DNA of 64,000 nucleotides from Antrodiella citrinella. Lineage: Eukaryota > Basidiomycota > Agaricomycetes > Polyporales > Steccherinaceae. Location of the stretch: positions 1 to 64,000 of the forward strand of contig SGPM01000138.1 in assembly GCA_004802725.1 (NCBI GenBank), in the 5' to 3' direction. Positions within the stretch are counted from its first letter, which is position 1. The number at the start of each line of letters is the position of its first letter. The position numbers and the translations under genes are program-made. Positions 23,561 to 34,400 of this stretch are shown in pieces. The notes beneath the pieces were generated by a model, which ran no database searches, was not told the DNA's origin, and saw only the letters and a program-made list of their open reading frames with translations.

Positions 23561-24016
23561 TCATGCCCGCGAAGGAGGAGATACCTTGGGTAGCACGGTA
23601 AATAACAGCATGGTGTTTCTCATTGATGAACTGACCAGAATAACACCATCGCCACGGACAAAGAGCATGTTCATCTTCCGTTTTGCAACCTACAATGTTT
23701 GCGCGTGAACAAGATGATGATAATCACACCGACGAGAGACATACATTCACGGTGCTCTTGGAGACAGCACCATCGTCGGGTTGATCTACAATCATTATGG
23801 TCTCTTCGACGTCGCTGAGTATGAGGTTCATGTGTCCATCGTATGCCTGTATACGGAGATGTAATTCAGTGCGTAGTTAGTTGTATGTGATCAGAAACGT
23901 ACGTGCAATATCCCGGTAAGCTCTCGGTCTCCCCTTAGCTTCACGAACACTCTTTCGCTGAGAGACAGTCGAATCAAATCAAAAGGCTCCTGGATACCAG
24001 ACGAAGAAGTGTCCAT
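23561..24016 (-). CDS. LSM3: U6 snRNA-associated Sm-like protein LSm3
   Basis: One of the seven ring subunits shared by Lsm2-8 (binds the U6 snRNA 3' end in the nucleus) and Lsm1-7 (cytoplasmic mRNA decapping). Four exons give 97 residues: [20 protein letters not shown], then ELTGILH joined to [17 protein letters not shown] (Sm1), and [20 protein letters not shown] (Sm2, with the RGD). The last exon encodes only VSPPSRA and is required to complete the family's usual ending; without splicing the frame would run on past the donor GTCAGT. Length is normal for LSm3. Divergent from U1-C. Confidence 0.93.
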
Positions 24017-24222
24017 CGTCGCCTCTGCAAAACCCGGCGGCGTGAACTTGACTGAGGTCCAGGACGCTTTGCTGATAATTAGATTTGGAAATGGATCATT
24101 AGACGCTGTGTGGTTTCAAACTCCGCCACAAAAAGTAGAGGCGCCTTACGAGGTATCTCGTCTACTCAAGACTTTCATCAGTACTTCAGCCTTCCAGTTT
24201 ACTCCGCAGTCCGACAGGCAAT
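24017..24222. promoter_or_regulatory. Divergent promoter region LSM3 / U1-C
   Basis: 206 bases between the start codons of two spliceosomal genes. No defined box recognised. Co-regulation is an inference from the arrangement. Confidence 0.4.
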
Positions 24223-25100
24223 ATGCCGGTATGTTGAGCAATGAAGTTTGTCGCACTCTTTACTGACACTGCTTGATGCTTGTAGAAACATTATTGTGAC
24301 TATTGTGATGTGTTTCTGACCCACGACTCAGCTTCGGGTGAGTTTATCGTGCCCTTCGCTATGACTTCGACTTACCATTTCCCTATTCGCAGTACGCAAA
24401 GCTCACAACAGCGGTCGTAATCATCTTGCGAACGTCAGGGATTACTATGCATGTGCGTTCATCTGTACCGTTATTGTATTCCACATACTGAGTCTGACAC
24501 TCCATCCAACAGCACTCGGACATGACAAGGCGCAAAGTATCATTGACCAGATCACCTCTGCGTACGAAACTAGTGGTGGCCCGCCACCAGGTGGGTTTGG
24601 CTTCGGTCCCCAACACTTAGGACCACCACCTCCAGCGTTTGGTGGTCCTCCGATGGGATTCCCCGGCGGTGCTCCTCCCTTTGGTGGGTCGTATACCTAT
24701 ATCTCATCTCATATATCCTCAAAGCAACTCAGGGAGACCACCTTTCCCTCCGCCTCCTGGTATGATGGGCGGTCCTCCTTTCCCACCAGGTCCTGGCATG
24801 GGTCCACCTCCTGGTATGGGTTTCCCTCCTCCCGGTGTGTAATGTCGTTTCAATACTAGCTTCACCTTTATGGCTCATCTCGTACCTTACATAGGGATGC
24901 CTCCATTCCCTCCTAGCAACGGAGGCGGTATGCCACCTTTCCCTCCGCAAAACGGAAACTTTGGACCTCCTGGGCCTGGACAGGGACCTCCTGGTGGCCC
25001 CAACTTTGGTGGCCCGCCCCCTCCTGGACAGCAACCTGGCGGGGGACCTGCTGGAGGTATTCATCCTGACCGGCTGAGAATGATGGATGGTGGGAGGTAG
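24223..25100 (+). CDS. YHC1: U1 snRNP protein C (U1-C)
   Basis: Zinc-finger subunit of U1 snRNP that stabilises pairing with the 5' splice site. The C2H2-type finger reads [20 protein letters not shown] and [20 protein letters not shown], followed by [18 protein letters not shown]. The C-terminal part is Gly/Pro/Phe/Met-rich, as in all U1-C proteins. The first exon has only six coding bases (ATGCCG, 24223-24228); the second starts after the TTGTAG acceptor with AAACATTAT. Six exons in total, all in phase, and TAG at 25098. The two Cys and two His of the finger are present. Confidence 0.95.
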
Positions 25101-25349
25101 TTTGTGCACCATATTGCTAGGAGTTTCCTTTCTTTGCTTGCCGTTTTCTTGTTGTCTGTATCGAGTACTTATAATGCATCCTTGCCTCACATCAATCATT
25201 GTGCCATTGAAAATGTACTGTGTCCATGCACTATTGACTTCGTCACTTGAGTGGGCGCTTCTATTCTGTACATCTTACTACCACCCATCACTGACGTCGC
25301 CATACTTTCGATTCTGATACTGTAGCTCGGCCTTCTTCATCTATACAAC

Positions 25350-26105
25350 ATGGACCAACATGCGATTCTATCGTATTTGGGGCTACCAAATGATTATACG
25401 CCATCCCCCACTACTGAACCCATTGAATTCCTGAAACGCCACATCCGGTATATTCCTCCACATCTCATGGGTTCTTTCTCCTCTGCAACGACACCGAAAC
25501 AACGTACACTCGTCTCCGCTATCCGGAATCGACGTTCCCGTTATAGTGAAACTAATCCGACTGAGCTGGGGTTCACCGCGGCGAAGGGCTCATGGCCGAT
25601 CCTATGGGAGGGACGGGAGTTGGGGGGGAAGGAAGAGGCGAAGGAGGAGGAGGAGTGGGCGCAGAAGGGGTTCTTGGAAGGGAAGAAGAAGCATGTTGGG
25701 AAGCTTGGTAGCTTGCTCGGTGGATATGAAGAAGAGAGGGAGGCGGATAGGGTGAGAGGGATACGGAGGCGAGAAGCGGAGTACAGAGACTCGTTGCCCG
25801 AGGAAGACGAAGATACGGATAGCGACGAGGATGTGGATCTTCCTACTGCACTTGTTGAAGAAAGTCCGGAGGAAATGAAGGCATCGTTTCTACGGTTAAT
25901 CAAGGAGAAGTTCATATATGGTCTGCTGGAGGTGCGTAGACCCTGTTACATGTTTGTATAAGCCCTCCCTCTCAGCTGGCATCTAACGCAGGGTTTTGAT
26001 TATGATGTCGTTGACTGGGACGAACGCTGGGACGTCGATAACGATAGAGACGCGGAGGAACGATGGTTCGACGATGAGGAAGAGAACGAAGCAGCCGACG
26101 AGTAA
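25350..26105 (+). CDS. CCDC97-like protein
   Basis: Homolog of human coiled-coil domain-containing protein 97 (DUF2052). Exons 25350-25931 and 25992-26105. The family signature is at the end: FLRLIKEKFIYGLLEGFDYD, VDWDERWDVDNDRDAEERWF and an acidic tail, rebuilt across the intron. The N-terminal part has IEFLKRHIRYIPPHLM and a conserved RRSRYSETNPTELG region, then a long Glu/Lys/Arg-rich helical segment. Human CCDC97 has been reported in association with SF3B of the U2 snRNP (family knowledge, not seen here). Downstream of U1-C on the same strand, 250 bases away. Confidence 0.85.
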
Positions 26106-26928
26106 CGATGCGCACCTAGTACGTCTGCCTATGGAGTATTCTGTGTCTCTCATCTCTGGCTTCATACTACCACTTGTATCTCATGACAGTCCAAATCACT
26201 TGTAGCTTTACCTCCAAGGTCGCCGAAGAGAAATCACCACTTGATATATGTCTCACCGTATGCACTTGGCACAGGCTTAGGCAGCTTAGCAAGTCGTGCT
26301 ACTGAACTGAGAACTCAGGGAGGCAGCCAGGCCATTGGGCGCTCTCAAATACCGAGCCTCCGGTCTACCAGCTTGGCAGCTTCAGTGGAATGGTGAATAC
26401 CACTCCACAATTTTCCGACGTATCCGGCCGGATAAACTGTATGATAGTGAGTGGTGAATCTTGCAGTATAATGTCGGTCGCTTATTGCTTCGTGCTTGCA
26501 CTCAAGTATGTTATATAGACCAATTGTCAATAATGTGCATGTATGTGTCAACGATACATCAATCCTGACCATATTCATTGGTACGCTCGAGGTGTCTGAT
26601 CCTTGGAAGCCACCGTCCGAGGTTCCCGCTCATCGCTGTTCACTGTCTGCATCGTTTGTCGTCTGATCCACTATAAGTCTCTTGGCAACACCTGTGCTTC
26701 ACCCCATTCGTCACTCGCATCTTCTACTGCGCTTGTTTCTTTGCCGACGAATGTCCTGCATCGCTACTTTCGCGTCCATGTCGGCGAACGACTCTGGTCA
26801 ATCATGATCATGAATGGCATCGTATGGACGAGATCGCAGGAATCAGACACGGTTCAGCCATCGTATAAATGCTGCCGCGAATGCCCCACCTAGAGCTCTC
26901 AGAGTACTCGTATCCTCAATATCCGACC
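26106..26928. other. Intergenic, no gene recognised
   Basis: About 820 bases with short frames only. It probably contains the 3' UTR of the CCDC97-like gene and the old promoter of the AA9 pseudogene. Confidence 0.45.
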
Positions 26929-27946
26929 ATGAAGCTTGCCTTTCTATCACTTATCGCCCTCGCGGTGGTTGGTGTGAATACTCAATGTGAGTTTAAAGTT
27001 TTCCTTGTCCTGTACACAAACTGATTTCTATACAGTCACTATGCAATATGTTTGGGTGAACGGCGTAAGTGATGCAGCTCAGATAGATCCACCGCGCTCC
27101 TCAACAGACACCACAATAGATCAAGGACACAATGTCGACATCAGAGTGCCTCCCAACAACAGTTACTGACGTCACCTCTAAAGATCTGACCTGCAACGTA
27201 AACGGTCTAAGCGGTGCTAGTACGGGCACTACGATAGTCCCAGCAGGTACAACCGTACGTCGTCCGCTATTCTCGACGCTGTCATCTTGCACTCACTCCA
27301 GCGTACACGTAGATCACGTTCGAATGGCACCAGCACGACCAGCGTACTGAAGATCCTATCTCCAGCGGACACAAAGGTCCGGTGCAGGTCTACATCGCAA
27401 AGGCCCTTTCCGATGTGAAGTCGTTCGACGGATAAGGCGCCGTTTGGACAAAGATCTACTCTTCCGGTCTCCTGAATGCTTCGACCCAACAGTGGACTAT
27501 AGATGTCGTCGACACTAATGGCGGCCTGTAACACTTCCTGCGTCTCTTCCTGTCGGTCAATACCTCCTGCGCGCCGAAATCGTGAGACTCACTATGGTTG
27601 CTTGGATGCTCTTACGCTGAAACCAAACCGCTGTCATCCGAGTCCTAGATCGCCCTTCATACTGCTCAGAGCTACCCCGGCGCACAGTTTGTACGTCAAC
27701 TCTTCTCATACTCATTCTTGAGCCTGACGTTCTGTTGCGCAGTACATCGGCTGTGCTCAAGTCAATATTAGCGGAGGAGGAAGTGCTAGTCCACCTAAGA
27801 TCGCACTTCCCGGAGCCTACATCACCGTCAACACATACAACAACCTCCAGAGTTATACTGCGTATGTATTGTTTCTCCGTTCAGAGGACCCACCTTTGAC
27901 TCATGGTCCTAATCATAGCCCGGGCGGTGCCAGCTGGTCTGGCTGA
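26929..27946 (+). pseudogene. Decayed AA9 lytic polysaccharide monooxygenase
   Basis: Former secreted copper enzyme that cleaves cellulose oxidatively. The signal peptide (MKLAFLSLIALAVVGV) is intact. Recognisable blocks in order: TMQYVWVNG, GHNVDIRVPPNN, VTDVTSKDLTCNVNG, ITFEWHQHD, GHKGPVQVYIAKA, AVWTKIYSSG, VGQYLLRAEI, IALHTAQSYPGAQFYIGCAQ, LPGAYITVNTYNN. Lesions: the mature N-terminal His codon is CAA (Gln) after splicing; the exon join near 27064-27120 is out of frame; bases are missing near 27160 (frameshift); TAA at 27433-27435 interrupts SFDG/GAVW; and there is a one-base shift near 27529. The second brace His (GHKGP) and the axial Tyr (FYIG) remain. Intron borders are still clear, so decay is recent. 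Not translatable as a working enzyme. Confidence 0.88.
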
Positions 27947-28655
27947 CGAATGACTAGTAGTATTCCTCACTAAATCCGTGACATACGGAAATCTGTTGAG
28001 TAACTTCGCACATCCAATAATAGTGCTTGGCGTTCACCTCAATACTTCCAATGAGACAAGTCGATTGAGCATGTGCGACGTACTACTATTTCTAGTCGAC
28101 GCCATACCTCGGCTCTCTGCTATTTGGAAGATGGTCATGACATGCCCGCGGGCCACGATCCCAGACTCAGAACTTATGACATGACTCATCCGTTCTCCTC
28201 CGACCACCCTTCTAAAGATCACATTTATTGCGTAAGACGCGTTCTTCCCCATGCTCGCCGGTCTTTCTGACTGTTCAAATCAAGCTTATAATCAAGTACA
28301 CATCTATCGAAACACAGCACCTATTTCTTATCAGCCCGAAGGGGATTTCACTAAGCTTCGAACGCGACCAGTGTCATATCGTGATTCAGAGCCACACCCG
28401 CGAAACATTTTGATTAGGCCCTCAAAGTCCCACTGGATATCGTGTTCGTGAGATAAGTCGGTAGCTGATTTGCTGACTACCATACTCGGCCGTCGGCTGC
28501 GGTATAGAAGTTTTCTGCGGAGCGTGGCAGCTCCCCTGTGCCCTGTCTTCAGCCTCATGTATAACAGGATGATGTAGGATGTTTCGGCGCTATGAGTACT
28601 TGCAAGTTCCCTTCAAGAAGTTCACGACTTGCAAGTACTTCAGTCCCTGGTGCCG
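27947..28655. promoter_or_regulatory. Upstream region of the 14-3-3 gene
   Basis: No gene recognised. The 10-base palindrome ACTTGCAAGT occurs twice, at 28598-28607 and 28627-28636, ending 19 bases before the 14-3-3 start codon. Confidence 0.45.
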
Positions 28656-29587
28656 ATGAACATGTCGCCTGTGAGTAGTCATAGAACGATTTGCTTGTTT
28701 ACTGTTCGCTAAGTTTTTGTGGTCGACGCACTGGCAGAAAGTAGACGTTAGTCTCTCACGATTGGACACTGTATATCTGGCCCGAGTGGCAGAACAGGCG
28801 GAGCGATGGCATGGTACGATCACTATCGTGAACGACTTGAACCATTAAGCTGATGTGTTGTCCGTATTGAACAGACGTCATCGCACAAATCAAGTCGCTC
28901 ATGACTACCGGGGATGCTCAGCTCACGACGGAAGAGCGCAATTTATTGTCGATTGCATACAAGAACCTTACAGGCAATTCTCGCAATAGTTGGCGTGCTA
29001 TTGATAACCTTGAGAAGAGGCCCGGAACATCGCAACAACACCGAGCTCTCATGCGAGTACAGAAGGAGAGAATCAAGCGTGATCTCGACGAAACGTGTAA
29101 AGACGTCGTTGCTGTCATGGAACAACGCCTGATACCTGCTGCAAACGACGGTGAAGAAGTCGTGTTCTATTGCAAGATGTAAGTTTCATTCGCGTTCTGA
29201 ACGGTACAGTGAACTCACGACTGTGTTCTCATTGACAGGAAGGGTGATTACTGCCGCTATCTCGCCGAATTCTCTCGTGACAAGGAACGTGAGCATTATT
29301 CCAAGACGGCCTTAGAGGCATACAAGACTGCGTACAAGCATGCGTCCGTCACATTACCTCCAACTCACCCTACCAAGTTGGGACTGGCTCTCAATTTCGC
29401 TGTTTACTATCACGATATATGCGATAGTCCAGAACGAGCATGCTACTTGGCGAAGCATGCGTTCGACGAGGCAGTCGCTGCTGCTACGAAAGCGACGGTG
29501 CCCGATCAAGTCGCGATCGAGGACTCGCTCATGATTCTGCAGCTGCTGCGGGACGACATGATATTGTGGTCGGGCGAAATATCATGA
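28656..29587 (+). CDS. 14-3-3 family protein
   Basis: Dimeric phosphoserine/threonine-binding adaptor. Four exons: 28656-28670 (MNMSP), 28738-28813, 28875-29178 and 29239-29587. Family blocks: LDTVYLARVAEQAERWHD, TEERNLLSIAYKNL, SRNSWRAIDNLE, FYCKMKGDYCRYLAEFSRD, LGLALNFAVYYHDICDSPE, CYLAKHAFDEA and LMILQLLRDDMILW. The phosphate-binding Lys and Arg (YKN, SRN) and the Arg-Tyr pair (CRYLAE) are kept, so binding is likely retained. It diverges more than a usual fungal housekeeping 14-3-3 and ends seven residues after DDMILW, without the common long acidic tail. I infer a second paralog rather than the main one. Confidence 0.9.
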
Positions 29588-29884
29588 ATACGGTACGTGA
29601 CCAGAAATAAATTCGTTACACGATGCAACTCTCACTGCTTCACAGAGTGACTACGGGGTACTCCAGTAGTCCCAGTCGCGACCTGTTAGTCGATACTTTC
29701 GCCTCATGCCGTTTATCTTATGAGACGTGAGAGTGACCTCCCGAGCTCTGTACAGTTTGTTTGAGCTGCGGTCGCAGCCTGACTGATACAACTGTGCTCT
29801 CGAATACGACGCTGGCAGTGGATGTTGGGATTGTATGTATCGCTACATATGCTAGGACTATAATTTCTATATGGTTATCAAAGG
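29588..29884. other. Convergent intergenic region
   Basis: 3' UTRs of the 14-3-3 and deoxyhypusine synthase genes. Nothing else recognised. Confidence 0.5.
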
Positions 29885-31253
29885 TTATTCATTTTTGTCA
29901 TGCGCAAAGGTCGCGGCTACGAGCAATGGGAATACGAGAGTAGCATCCGCGAATACCTGCAGCATTTTCGGATGATCAATGTAAGGTCTTGGTCTCTTTG
30001 GCGTTTCCCAACTCACTTTAACAGATTCCGAGCCTGCTCGTATTTTACCCCATGAGATAGCTTCATCCGGTCGCGCTCCTGAGTCAGAGCCATCGAACTC
30101 CTGACCCGTGTTCTGTGTAACAGTTAGTTCAACTTGTATGTTGTAGACAAATGAAGCATGCGTACTATGTATACAGAGTAGTCTGCACCGTTTCTCTGCG
30201 GGGGAAGAAGGGGTTCAGCGACATTGCGAGACATTTGAGAGGAAAAGGCTCACGATAAGCATGGCATTGGCAATCTGGTGTTTGCACACACCGCCTCCCA
30301 ATATAATTATACCAGCTTTACGGGACTTCCGGGATAATTCGTTGAGTGCCCGGATATCACTGACAATGTCCACAACGAGACCGGGATTTTTGAACGAATG
30401 GAAGTAGATCATATCTCCCAATGAACCGTCGGTAAGTGCAGGACAGAATATTGGAATGTCGTTCTACACGTTGATTGGGGATTAGATACGTTGTAGCGAC
30501 ATCGTGAACGGATATATTCACTTTGTATGCCCAGTAATACACAGATTCCTCGTTGTTGATCTCTTTCCCCAACCTCCGGATGAAAGTACTCGGTGACCAA
30601 ACCTGGCCCGTCTCCTTCTGTTCAGCAAGCATGGCGTCCAGGATCGGTGTTAACCAATCCTCGAACTTGCAATAATTGTCGTTTGGTACTATGAGATTCC
30701 CAATACGGTTCATGCCCTTCTTGCGCAACTCAGCGCCATCGAGATTGAAGTCCGCCAGATACGTTTTGCCCATGCATTTAATGAAGTCCTCTTCTATGCC
30801 ACCGGCGGTCGTCACAATCGCCTTGACATGCTTGTGCTTCACGAGATGAAGTATGACTTCACGTAGTCCGGAGGAGATCAGATTGGACGTGTAACCCAGG
30901 AAGATGTTGCACTTCGTCTGAGCTCTGACTTCTAGAGATAGATACTCCTCAGCTTCGTCTTCGGTGATTGGATCATCGGAGAGACGCCATTTTCGCTAGA
31001 GATAGTTGAGAGCTTGAAACACAGAGAGGAATGCATCCCGTACCATATTGTTGACGATGTCTATAGCTTTACCGAGGCTATTCGCCTGGAAGCCAATACG
31101 CTTATAGCTGTCCAAGAGCTCTTGTAGAGACAGCGCGTTGTCAAAATTCGGTCCCTCGACGGATACAGCATTGTCAGAGACAGGGTCGGAAGGCTTCAGA
31201 ACGGCAGACGCTGCTCCTGAGGGAATGATGGTTGTGGATGAGCTCGAGGCCAT
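29885..31253 (-). CDS. DYS1: Deoxyhypusine synthase
   Basis: Transfers the aminobutyl group of spermidine to a lysine of eIF5A, the first step of hypusine formation. The order is [45 protein letters not shown] (across a GTACGG..CTCTAG intron), [88 protein letters not shown] and SWGKIR with the active-site lysine. The final small exons give [19 protein letters not shown], with the stop at 29885. Seven exons joined in frame; all known catalytic motifs are present. Divergent from SEC7 across 214 bases. Confidence 0.94.
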
Positions 31254-31467
31254 GGTGGCAGGTTACAGTAGCAAAAATATGAGCGTCTGCCGATCCGCGG
31301 TGCCGCCGAGAGCGCCGCACCGCACAATCTCATAATATCTGCCGACGCTGCTCCTTATTACGCGCTCATCGTCTCCCACAACCGTGACGAACACTGACAG
31401 CGACGGCAGGCCCTAGCCACACGTCTCTTTCGACAGCGTCGACGGTCGAAGTCGTCATCTACCTCGT
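31254..31467. promoter_or_regulatory. Divergent promoter region DYS1 / SEC7
   Basis: 214 bases between start codons; inferred from orientation only. Confidence 0.4.
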
Positions 31468-34400
31468 ATGGACTCCCCCGACTTGGAACAGGCGGCGTCC
31501 GTTCCATTACCTCTCTCACCTCGTCCAAATGGTCACGCATCCCAACCTGCACCTCTCGCTTTCGAACGAGCACTCCGTGATCCAGTCAATGAAAACGAGG
31601 CACGAGCAAAGGTTGCAGAAGATGAGGTGGAAGAGGGCTCTGACAGGGAGGATCACCCGCACTTGACAAGTGAGCCGACTCAGAACGAGACTAACGGGGC
31701 ATCGTCTAGTGGTAACATGCAGCAACCACAATCCCCTGCTGCAAATGAAGGACAGCAATTTGAAGAACGCCATCACGGCAGCAATGGACTTCACGTGGAC
31801 ACCGTGGATGCTGTTCCTTCTAATCCTCCTACACCCCCAGCTAAATCCCGGGAGATGCCAGCTACGCCCCCTCCACGCCGAGAATCTACTCCTGCGACGT
31901 ATCCACTTCGGAAAGAGAGTTTACATCCCAAATCCAATGGACGAAGTCAGGAGTCTGTTGATAGCGTTGACAGTAGACGTGGAAATAGCCGTCCGTCGAT
32001 ACCTTCGCGTCCTTCGTCAGCTGCAGCTCACCGGCGAAGCTTGACCATATCCAAGGGACGGACCGTGTCGGTCGTCCTCATCTCATCGGCTCTCGAAACC
32101 ATTGCGGCGTCCAAGGAAGCAAAGCGCTCCCCTCCGTTAAAAGAAAGCGTTCAGCGCGCTCTGGAAATGGTCAAGACCGGTGAAGGCGGTGACAGACCTC
32201 GAGACATATTCGAACCTCTACGGCTTGCCTGCGAAACGAGGAACGAGAAATTGATGATTGCCAGCCTGGACTGCATCTCGAAGCTCATATCCTACTCATT
32301 TTTCGCAGAATCGACCCCTCAGCAACATATGGCTTCTCCTCCTCCTTCCCCTGGGCCGAATGCACGGAATTCGTTCTCGGCTCCTGCCCCTCCGACGTCG
32401 CTCGTCGATCTCGTTGTACACACCATCACTTCCTGTCACGCAGAGTCAACACCCGATACCGTTTCCCTCCAGATAGTCAAAGCTCTCCTTGCCATTGTCC
32501 TTTCGTCGACGATCTTAGTGCATCAGTCCTCTCTACTCAAAGCTGTCAGGACTGTATACAATGTTTTCCTCCTCAGTACCGACCCCATCAATCAGACGGT
32601 GGCACAGGGCGGTCTTACTCAAATGGTGAACCACGTCTTTACTCGTTGCAAGCTGGGACCACCGACTCTCTCGCGTAGCGATTCAAGCGCTACCTTGTCG
32701 TCGTCGAAGGCCGGCGAGGCAGGTCACGCTTCCAATTGCGACTCCCAAGCGTCGTTCTCCCCGCAGACACTACCGTTATCTCCACTTACGCCTCCCTCCG
32801 TTGCGCGCTCAGTCGCAGAGGGGAACGAGGATTCTGAGCCTGCGTCATCGACTATTGTCGATGATGCGTCAATTGCGTCGAGCTCAGATGTATCGAGGCC
32901 CGCTGTCAGCGACGATTCAAAGACGTCCGTCAATGGACATTCCGGATCACACATATCGTAAGCACTATATTCAGACCTTTGTTGATCATTCTGACCTCTC
33001 TTCGAAGGGAACCTTCCGAGACTGCAGCTAGTGATTCTTTGCATGAGGACGAAAATGATCACGAGCACGAACTGCACAGAGAGATGTCCACCAACGATCT
33101 CTTCATCAAAGATGCCTTCCTCGTCTTCCGAGCACTTTGCAAGTTGACGATGAAGCCTTTGAACTCCGAAAGGTCAGTAAAAGACTGTTGTTCATGATAG
33201 GTTGTTCAATTTTCTCCATAGTGAACGGGATCTGAAATCACACGCTATGCGATCAAAGCTCCTCTCTCTTCATCTGGTCCTCGCGATCTTGAACAACCAC
33301 ATGCCAATCTTTGTCTCACCGTCAGCTATCATTTATTCGAGCTCGTCTCACGACGCGACGACCTTCGTCCAAGCTATCAATCAGTATCTCTGCTTGTGCC
33401 TTAGTAGGAACGCTGTCAGCCCGGTTCCTCAAGTGTTTGAGATCAGCGTAGAGATATTCTGGAGGGTGCTCGCTGGTATGCGGACGAAGCTCAAGGTACG
33501 TTGTCGTCGTTGATTCTGGTGTTCATAGACTTAATATCAGATTAGAAAGAGATTGAGGTCCTCTTGCACGAGATCTTCATTCCCATTCTGGAAATGAAGA
33601 CCTCTACGCTCAAACAGAAGGCTGCCATCCTTAGTATGCTGCAACGATTATGTCAAGATCCTCAAGCACTAGTCGAGATCTACTTGAACTATGACTGCGA
33701 CAGTGAAGCAATTGACAACATCTATGAACAGTGCGTACTTGCTCGTAACTATTCAGGCTACTGTGCTCATTCACCTGATATCTCAGTCTGATCAACATTA
33801 TCTCGAAGTTGAGCTCTGTAGCTGTGTCCCCCACAGGCCCAAGGTCTGGACACGAGCCAACCAGTCCATCACTCACCCCGACGGGGAAGTATCCTTCAAA
33901 TTCTGTCCCGCCATCGCTGAGTACAAATGCCCTCGCACTCCCCGGTTCACTAGACCAAATTTCGGGTCAATCTGAGCAGCAGCTAAAGCGGCAAGGACTA
34001 GAATGCCTGGTCGCTGTCTTGAAGTCATTAGTTGTGTGGGGTACAGCTAGCGCAGTACCGGTTGCGGCTGAACCCGAACCTGGTCTTCGCTCTCAGAATG
34101 GAGAGGATTCCCGCCAGGATACAGTGACACCCGATCCTTCCTTGGATCGCTTGACTCAGTCGGACAGCACGAGACAACCGACGCCAGATGTCACTGACGA
34201 TCCTGGCAAGTTCGAAAGCGCGAAGCAAAAGAAGACGACGCTGTTGGAAGGCATCAAGAAGTTCAACTTCAAACCTAAGCGGGTTCGTATGCTATATGAT
34301 GTCACCTGGTGTTCGACTGATGTGTGTGTGACAGGGCATTCAATTCTTCTTGCAAACCGGATTCATTCCAAGCAAGAATGCAAAGGACATTGCCAAGTTC

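Noticed and set aside
31000..31020. In-frame TAG in deoxyhypusine synthase suggesting a broken gene
   Set aside because: The stop lies at the end of an intron (GTACGG..CTCTAG); splicing gives NNM|RKWRLSD as in the family.
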